NCBI RefSeq assembly: GCF_041956535.1
Contig: NW_027192198.1
Coordinates: 967,109-1,028,337 of the forward strand
Direction: 5' to 3'
DNA: 61,229 nucleotides
Origin: Calcarisporiella thermophila CBS 279.70
Lineage: Eukaryota > Calcarisporiellomycota
Shown here: one piece after another, positions 54,651 through 61,229 of the stretch
Layout: every line of letters begins with the position of its first letter
Position numbering within the stretch: the first letter of the stretch is position 1
Translations under genes and position numbers: made by a program
The notes under the pieces: generated by a model
What the model saw: only the letters and a program-made list of their open reading frames with translations
Database searches by the model: none
What the model was told of the DNA's origin: nothing

Positions 54651-55696
54651 ATGCGATCGCACGCATTTCTATTATTGCTCTTTGCTGCATTCTCTTCATG
54701 TTTAGCATCACGTTCAGATTCATCTGCTCGCATTTCTAAACTTCAATCTCTTCAACGCGATGGCGGCGTTGTCCCCCTGAACTCCGCACTCTTTGACGAA
54801 TTTACGGCCACTCCCCGGACCTACGGTTTCGTCGTTCTCTTGACGGCTCTCGGGCGGGAGTTCAACTGTATCCCGTGCCGCAAATTTGATCCCGAATACC
54901 ATTTGGTCGCGTCAAGTTGGAAAAAGAAAAACGAGAAAAATGAAGAGAGAGCGTTGTTTTTTGGAAAATTGGATTTTAAAGATGGTCAAGAGATATATGC
55001 GCGATTGAAACTGACGACTGCCCCAAATATTCTTTATTATCCGCCCACCTCTGGTCCTTATGCAAGAAGTAACCCGGACCCTGTCCGATACGACTTGAAT
55101 AAAGGGTTTGAGGCTGAATCCTTGGCAGAATTCCTCGCCCCTCTTGTAGGCACAGAAGTCCCCGTCAAGCGTCCGCTGAATTACACTCTCATCGCCTCGG
55201 TTGCTTTCCTTTTTGCAGGTGTACTTGCTTCCTTTAAAATAATGTATCCCAAGGTTATGAAAGTCGTGCAGAGCAGGAACACATGGATGTTTGCTACCTT
55301 GGTGACGGTATTTATGATGTGTAGTGGGCACATGTGGAACCAGATTCGAAAACCGCCCTATGTCGCTGGCAATAGAGGAAAGATCCAATATATAGCGAGT
55401 GGATATCAGAATCAATATGGGATTGAGAGTCAAATTATTGCAGTCTTATGTAAGTGATTCCTAGCATTTTTCAATGAGTTGCGCTGATATATCCAATTAT
55501 GCCGGTCCTCTTTATAGATGCTGGCTGCGCGCTGAGCGTAGTCGTACTTACCGTCGCTGCACCCAAAATTGCAGATGGTGCGAAGCAGCGAATTGTTGTG
55601 TATGCTGCAATGGGCACCTTTATCTTCTTGTTTAGTCTGATTAATTCACTTTTCCGAACGAAACAGCCCAGCTATCCCATCCGGCTTTTCCTCTAA
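54651..55696 (+). CDS. OST3: oligosaccharyltransferase subunit Ost3/Ost6
   Basis: Two exons: 54651-55449 and 55518-55696 (325 aa). A signal peptide (1-20) is followed by a lumenal thioredoxin-like domain with the redox pair CIPC (FNCIPCRKFDPEYHLVASSW) and FFGKLDFKDGQEIYARLKLTTAPNILYYPP. Four transmembrane helices follow (from ~185), including CSGHMWNQIRKPPYV, the Ost3/6 hallmark. These subunits form transient disulfides with nascent glycoproteins to help N-glycosylation. The single intron falls just before the third-helix segment YAGCALSVVVL. Confidence 0.95.
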
Positions 55697-55890
55697 AAAT
55701 TTCAATACATTCTTTTCTGGTAATCTATATGGCAAAATTCCATCTCTAATGTGATATATGAACTTGTATTCGATGTCGAAATCACAAAGGAAGAAATCAT
55801 AAAAAACAAACATAGCCCAGGCAGAGGCAAACACGATGGGATGTAAAAGAATGACAAAAGCATAGTATAAATTACAATATATTCTCAAAA

Positions 55891-56802
55891 TTACACTGAG
55901 TTTTCCCCAGCTTCCGCCTCACTACTTCTCATGGCGATAATTCTCTCCATCTTCAGAGCCTGGATATATGCCACCACTGCTCTTACCAATATAAACCACC
56001 CCACGACCATTAAGACTAGGGACATGCCTATATTTAGGGACATACTGCTATCGCTATCGGAGGGGTCGACCGAGCTCCCATCATCACTAGAGCTATTATC
56101 AGTGGAATTAAGTGGTCGAGAATGAAGGAAAAAGCCAATTTGAATTAGAGTAAGACCGAGTCCAGCTTTGGATCCGTTCTAAGATTAAAAGAAAACACAA
56201 AATGTCATTACAAGTGCCGGATGGATGTAATATTCGAACGAATTACCTTGGCAGCATGTGTCACATGTAATAAATAGGTAAGCATGAATCCCACAAACTG
56301 GAATCCGACTGATATCAGCATATTCCATAGGAATGAGAAGAGGCTTCCAACTGGCATGCCTTCTACTAGAATTTCATCACTCTCAAGTGAAGGGATTACT
56401 GTCACTTCATACTCGAAAGGCGGCGGAGCATCCAGGGCGGCAGCTTCGTATGAGGGTGGGAGATCGTCCTCTTTGGCAGCTCCAGTAGTGGGCTTTGCTG
56501 TAAGATTAGAAAAGACGCCATCGGTACTATGGATCTGGAGATGGTGTGAATGAGATTGAGGCGGAGGAGGTGTAGTGGTATTTTGAGAAGGCAGAAGAGG
56601 ATTATTTTCTGTGGCAGTGAGGGAATCGTTTTCGTGGTCGGGCTCTAAAGCATCATTGTCATTGTGAAGATCATTCGACAGACTGGAAGTTGCGTGCGAT
56701 GGTTGAGAAAAAGAGGGTAACTCTGTATCTGGATCTATAGTACTGACCTACGTCAAATTTGTCATGATTAATAAAGTCACTAGTGAAATTATCATTTGTC
56801 AT
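55891..56802 (-). CDS. BSD2: Bsd2/Ndfip-type ubiquitin-ligase adaptor
   Basis: Three exons in transcript order: 56802-56781 (22 nt), 56734-56247 and 56178-55891 (265 aa). An acidic Ser/Pro-rich N-terminus carries LPPSYEA and a PPPFEY motif, i.e. PPxY-type sites for WW domains of Rsp5/Nedd4 ligases. Three membrane segments follow: GSLFSFLWNMLISVGFQFVGFMLTYLLH, GLGLTLIQIGFFL and MSLVLMVVGWFILV. Family members recruit Rsp5 to Golgi/endosomal cargo such as metal transporters. The first intron is the weakest join: only 46 bp, chosen because it alone restores frame from a good ATG. A start further upstream cannot be excluded. Confidence 0.85.
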
Positions 56803-57451
56803 TTTACTTTATGAAATCTTGACATAGTATGTTGGTCGGTGTTTGTGAAGAAGGTGTGATACGGAAAAAATTATGGATGCAGTTCAAATGAATCAGTAGA
56901 ATTTTCTAGAGTAGCACAGATACGTATCCACTTCTTAAAAATATAATCAAAAATTTTACTCCGAGAACCAGCAGAATCGAAGAGAAAAAATATGAGTCAG
57001 ATTCTATTTGGCGCAATGCGCAAAATATAAAATGCCCGCCGAGCCGCTCTTCCCTTTTCTTCTTGGTTTTTAATTTTAATCATATTATTATTTTTCATAT
57101 CCCCATTAGTTTTATAGATATTGTGTAGTCATCATGTCGCAATACTAAACGGAAAGTTTCTCCTTTCCCCAACTCCTTCCCTTTCAGCCAAATCAGCACT
57201 TATTTTTCCAAAATGTCTTCCTCTTTGACATCCACTCTCGTTTTAACGAGTTCCTTTTCGTCTTCGACCTCCACTTTTAGCTCTACAAGCTCTACAATTC
57301 TTCTTGGTTCATCCTATTATTGGACAATTTCATCTAGTATTCTTTAGACACTTTTCATAGACTATTTATCCTGACAAGTCTTGTACAAAGTTGTTCTTTT
57401 TTTTGCTCCAACTCTTCCTTTTATATAGTCTATTTTGTAAAAAAATTCAAA
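56803..57451. promoter_or_regulatory. divergent upstream region of BSD2 and the kinase gene
   Basis: 649 bp between opposite-strand starts. The right half is the probable long leader of the kinase mRNA and contains a 44-codon upstream open frame listed separately. Confidence 0.5.
57213..57347 (+). promoter_or_regulatory. candidate upstream ORF in the kinase leader
   Basis: ATG in an AAAATG context opens a 44-codon frame ending at TAG 57345-57347, 104 bp before the kinase ATG. The peptide is almost wholly Ser/Thr/Leu (MSSSLTSTLVLTSS...). It would matter only if transcription starts left of 57213, which is not known. Confidence 0.4.
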
Positions 57452-58489
57452 ATGCCTGCAGATATTCAATCGGAATATGCGCTCTCCAAACTTGGAGAGG
57501 TCCTCGATGGCGATCTCGAGCTCTTGGATGTGATCGGTAGTGGCTCCTACGGTTTTCTCTATCTCGCTCGCTCTATTTCCAATGACACCTATTATGCCGT
57601 GAAGCGCCTTTCGAAATATGGATTATCTTCCGCCGAACTCGAGTATCAACGGGTCGAACATTCTCTACACTCTCGTCTTCACCACTCCAATATTGTTAAA
57701 CTTGACCGAGTTTTCGACACATATCAAGACACTTGGATTGTCATGGAGCTTTGCGCTGGTGGAGATCTTTTTGATTTGATTGAGTCTAGTGGGAGTACCG
57801 ACCTTGAGCAAGCTGAAGCAGTATCAATGTTTGGACAGATAGTAGAAGCAGTATATCACGCGCACTCACGTGGCGTTTATCATCGCGACATCAAGCCTGA
57901 AAACATACTAGTTGCCGAGGACGGAACCCTGAAACTAGCAGATTTTGGACTAGCCACCGAAGAAAGATACGTTCCAGAATATGGCTATGGAACGCTGGCC
58001 TATATTGCCCCTGAAATGCACGAAGATACTAAAACTGCTGGAGTTGTTGACGCTGCCAAAGGCGATGTCTGGTCCCTGGGAGTTCTACTGTTAGCCATGT
58101 TGACCGGAAAACATCCTTGGCAAGAGGCACATGAAAGGGATCCGATATATGCCCGTTATCTTCGAGACTCTTCCGTTCTTTCCGAGATGTTCCCACACAT
58201 TTCACAACGAGTAATGCGGCTCGTTATGGCACTTTTGACGGTAAATCCCCTACATCGTCCAGATATTATGGAGGCGAAGAAGCTGCTTAACTCTCTTTCA
58301 CTCGCAACCGAGGGGGCCAATGGTTCAGAGGAAGATGAAGGTTATGGCTCACTTAAATCGTCCATTGCGCCTGGATCTCTTGGCTGCTGGTCGGAAATTG
58401 ATGAGGAGGGTGAGATGGATTTCTCTCAACCAGTTAGTTTTGAGGACGATTGGCAAGTTGAGGATGGGGTGTTTGTATGCGAGCTTTAA
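57452..58489 (+). CDS. Ser/Thr protein kinase of the Ran1/Pat1-Sks1 type
   Basis: Single exon, 345 aa. The kinase domain spans ~22-285 with all key residues: GSGSYGFLYLA glycine loop, AVKRL lysine, HRDIKPEN catalytic loop, DFGLAT, APEM and DVWSLGVLL. The YGYGTLAYIAPEM activation-segment end and short acidic tail suit the Ran1/Sks1/Vhs1 group, which in yeasts links nutrient state to meiosis or glucose signalling. That role is inference. It is intron-free among intron-rich neighbours. The leader may contain an upstream ORF. Confidence 0.82.
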   Translation: MPADIQSEYALSKLGEVLDGDLELLDVIGSGSYGFLYLARSISNDTYYAVKRLSKYGLSSAELEYQRVEHSLHSRLHHSNIVKLDRVFDTYQDTWIVMELCAGGDLFDLIESSGSTDLEQAEAVSMFGQIVEAVYHAHSRGVYHRDIKPENILVAEDGTLKLADFGLATEERYVPEYGYGTLAYIAPEMHEDTKTAGVVDAAKGDVWSLGVLLLAMLTGKHPWQEAHERDPIYARYLRDSSVLSEMFPHISQRVMRLVMALLTVNPLHRPDIMEAKKLLNSLSLATEGANGSEEDEGYGSLKSSIAPGSLGCWSEIDEEGEMDFSQPVSFEDDWQVEDGVFVCEL

Positions 58490-59161
58490 TCCTTGTTATT
58501 CTTTTACTGCTTATTCTTCCTCTAATGGAATTTTATTTTGGGAATAATTCTTTATTGTTTATTGGGAATAATAAATCATCATTCCAAGATTTCTAATTCT
58601 TAATTCCATAAATGGAAATCGTCATATCTAATGATGGTATGACGTTTAATCGAAGCATCGAGAAACAAACCTAAAAATATTCGCAAAATGAAATGGCTCA
58701 GTTGATTGGACAGTATTTTCAGAAAGACGATTATGCGAGGGGGAAAAGCATGTTTAACCAAGCTGCATGTATGGTGTAAACCGTCAACAGTGTGCCAACC
58801 AAAAATAAAATTTTTATCAACTCCAATTAGTTAAACGGAGTCTGTGTAAAAAGCCTCTTAGTCCATATGGCTAGACTTTGGAAAGCATTCGCTCATCTTT
58901 CTAATTGCATTTCACCATCTCAATCAAAGGACTAGGAGTATACCACCACGCGCATTTCTACCGATTTTATTCTGTCCTCCAGTACCCTGAATAATTTCGT
59001 TGAAGAATAGTTTCATTCCAAATAAATTGTGAAAAGGTATAATTGATAGAATGCAACGCTAGGGTCGCAATTGCTTGAAAAAGCACATCTGACATCAAGC
59101 AATTATTTATTCTCAGGGAGGTGATCTGCAATTTGTTAGTCTATTTCAAAACTGACCCGAA
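58490..59161. other. intergenic
   Basis: AT-rich spacer between the kinase and the Pro-rich gene. No gene is supported. Confidence 0.55.
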
Positions 59162-60073
59162 ATGCAACTACACGTCTACTCCGTCTGGATTGTGCTTACC
59201 CTTTTGGGACTACAAGCTGCTGCCCATCCCTACTCCTTTGATTCCGGAGGAAATGGACTCGTAAGGCGAGCCGATCCTCCTGCATCATCACAAGGAACTC
59301 CACTGCAGCCAAAGGAAGAACCCAAACCGTCTGATAACGGAACTAATCCCCCAGACAATGGTTCAAAGCCGGATAATAAGAATCCGCCCGATAATGGCAG
59401 TAAACCTCCAGGTACTAGTATCGATCCTTCTCCTTCACAACCATCCCAGCCGCCCGATAATGGGAATAAGCAACCACCAAATAATGGCAATAAACAATCA
59501 CCAGATAATAACAATTCCGGTGGTGGCAAAGTAGAACCACCGCCGGAGACTGTGAATCCGCCGGCTGTGCCTTCTCAACCCAATACGCCAAATCCTTCCA
59601 CACTTAATCCTAAAAATCCTGGCCCGACCCCTACTCCTGACCCAGTGCCTTCTACCTCACGTGGCCGTGGTCCTAGAACAAGTACATCCGTGGTGATAGT
59701 TCCTCCAGCCTCTTCGGGTGCCCTTGATCAAAGTCAATTGCGTCCTTCGCAATCTGTGCAGGCAATGGATGCGCAACCTCAACAGCAGGATAATAGTGGG
59801 GGCCAGTTAATGACTGCGGGTATTGCAATCGGATGCGTGGTTGTAGCTGCAGGCATTGGAATCTTTATTTTTAGGAAATGGAAATTATCTGTAAGTAGGC
59901 AGAGATGTTCTAACAGAATTCGCGATGACGATCTTTCTAAATTTTTTATATTCGCCTCCCGATAGCCCTCAAACAGGTTTAAAGACAAAATGAGAGGTAG
60001 TGATGCAGGGTTTGGGTTCACGCGCTCTCGGAAATCTAACGCAGATTTTCTACGTGAACTTCAAGACCCTTGA
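59162..60073 (+). CDS. Pro/Asn-rich single-pass surface protein
   Basis: Two exons: 59162-59890 and 59966-60073 (278 aa). A signal peptide (1-21, ending QAAA) is followed by ~190 residues of Pro/Asn/Gly/Ser sequence with imperfect repeats of PPDNGSK / PPDNGNKQ type, a transmembrane helix (~218-238, GIAIGCVVVAAGIGIFIF), then FRKWKLSPSNRFKDKM and a 40-residue cytosolic tail ending DFLRELQDP. The 75-bp intron falls inside the juxtamembrane block, and reading through it gives an unrelated, shorter C-terminus. The juxtamembrane FRKWKLxPSxRF block recurs in fungal single-pass proteins I have seen, but their function is not known to me. Confidence 0.75.
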
Positions 60074-61032
60074 GTTTTACACGCAATTCCTGTCAACTAA
60101 TACGTACAAAGTTTTCTATTATTTGCAAATTATTTAACGATTAGTATATGCTTATATTGTTCTTGTTTTTTATAGTTTTTCATAAGGAATTTATATATCT
60201 ATTATATTTCAGTTATATACACACCCCTCTTTGCATGATATTGGAAAATTCTTGTTTATCTTCATTTTTCCTTGGGTTTTTTTTTATTTCACAATTTTTA
60301 TCTAGGATAACCCTCTATTTTATAAAATATTCATATATATCGGATTTTATTTTAAATTTTCGAAAAATTTGAAAAGTACAAATCAGAACAATTTGGTAGA
60401 CTTGTAAAATAACTTGTAAAAAAAGAACGGACATGTTACTCATTTTGTACTCATGTCGACTGTTTTCTACAGTATATACGCAAACTGATATTTTACGCAT
60501 TAACGTTAGCAACTATTAACTCAATACTTGCCCACAGCAAAGGAGGAGAATCTTTCTTACAAAGGAATTATCTCAATATGAATTTAAACCATATATCTAG
60601 ATGAGACTCTGTCTAACATTTGTCAAATATCATATAAAATAATAATAGTAATTCTTTTCACTACCACACTTTATCAAATGTTGTAAAGTAATATTAAGTT
60701 GAAATTTAGGTGTATTGCGATTTTTTTGTAGTACATTTCATACGATAATTATACCATTTTCCATTTCATGTTGACTTGATATATCATTCCCTGTATTGAC
60801 TTCAAAGCGTCAAATCTAGATACGAACTTCTACATGGACAAGCGTAGTTCATCTCTTCATTTTTGCTTTCTTCACTTTAACTTAATATGAAAAATCCAGT
60901 AGCCATGAAACATTAGCATACCATTGGAAAAATGTAGTGATAATGTAGTGGGATTAATCCGATCATTGCTGTCTTTCTCAATGTTAATACTTGCAACTCT
61001 TGAAATCTGCTTAAGTGAAGCAAAAATAAGGA
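60074..61032. other. AT-rich intergenic region
   Basis: Strongly AT-rich with no believable coding frame, leading to the third tRNA-Lys gene. Nothing else is supported. Confidence 0.55.
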
Positions 61033-61105
61033 CGCCCAACGTGGGGGTCGAACCCACAACCTTGAGATTAAGAGTCTCACGCTCTACCGATTGAGCTAGC
61101 CGGGC
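61033..61105 (-). tRNA. tRNA-Lys (anticodon CUU)
   Basis: Third identical 73-nt copy on the minus strand: anticodon CTT, A and B boxes intact, no intron. 80 bp upstream of its 5' end begins a sequence (ATTGAAAAGTATCCTACTC...) resembling the family Y repeat seen at 49028. Confidence 0.97.
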
Positions 61106-61185
61106 CCTGACTGACTTGTTACGAGATAATTGGTTTTTTGTATGGGGAAATCACAGAGGCAGTCACATAGACATTCAGAAAGCAT

Positions 61186-61216
61186 ATTGAAAAGTATCCT
61201 ACTCTGTTAAACCTGG
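61186..61216. repeat. family Y-like repeat segment, cut by window edge region
   Basis: ATTGAAAAGTATCCTACTC-TGTTAAA matches ATTGAAAAGTATACTATCC-TGTTAAA at 49028-49053 in 23 of 26 positions. There is no adjacent T-tract. The rest of the repeat, if any, lies beyond the window. Confidence 0.5.
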
Positions 61217-61229
61217 TGAGTGTTGAAAA

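Overview
This 61 kb window is nuclear DNA of a fungus, most likely an early-diverging (non-Dikarya) lineage. The fungal assignment rests on Tup1, Mdm10, Dma1, Sec2, a Kex1-type carboxypeptidase, Bsd2 and a Ran1-type kinase. The non-Dikarya placement is an inference from a bacterial-type cold-shock-domain protein and a taspase-type threonine aspartase, both of which I know mainly from outside Dikarya. Genes are compact and intron-rich. About 85 introns could be placed by protein homology, mostly 45-90 bp, nearly all GT-AG. Two are GC-AG, and there are exons as short as 6, 10 and 11 nt.

Layout: a partial His-rich protein (0-0.3 kb); Dma1 FHA-RING ligase, Sec2-type Rab GEF, a MAPEG protein and beta-tubulin (1-9 kb, plus strand); Tup1 and mitochondrial DNA polymerase Mip1 (10-16.6 kb, minus), the latter head-to-head with Mdm10 (17.5-19.1 kb, plus); tRNA-Lys(CUU) no. 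1 with a stack of 5'-truncated non-LTR retrotransposons beside it (19.6-21 kb); a three-RRM SR-like protein, a tandem CCCH zinc-finger protein, a small secreted protein, a taspase, a small membrane protein, a cold-shock-domain protein, Cmc4 and a proline-rich membrane protein (22-36.7 kb); a Kex1-like protein (37.4-40 kb); Rps17/Gpn1 head-to-head, Bet3, a Nur1-like protein, eIF5A and a fasciclin protein (40.4-48.5 kb); a second retroelement stack beside tRNA-Lys no. 2 (48.9-51.8 kb); ETF-QO, Ost3/6, Bsd2/Ndfip, a Ran1-like kinase and a proline-rich single-pass protein (52-60 kb); and a third identical tRNA-Lys gene at the right edge.

Most genes are housekeeping: secretory pathway (Sec2, Bet3, Ost3/6, Kex1-like, Bsd2), mitochondrion (Mip1, Mdm10, Cmc4, ETF-QO), transcription and RNA (Tup1, Gpn1, RRM and CCCH proteins) and translation (Rps17, eIF5A). 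The most unusual observations are: (1) serial insertions of truncated non-LTR retrotransposons reusing one target-site duplication, about 66-76 bp upstream of two tRNA-Lys genes and pointing away from them, with covarying 3'-terminal stem-loops; (2) an intact Kex1-like gene in which all three catalytic-triad residues appear replaced; (3) a beta-tubulin that naturally carries Leu6, Ala198 and Tyr200, positions known from benzimidazole resistance. All exon joins are my reading of the genomic sequence and have not been checked against transcripts.
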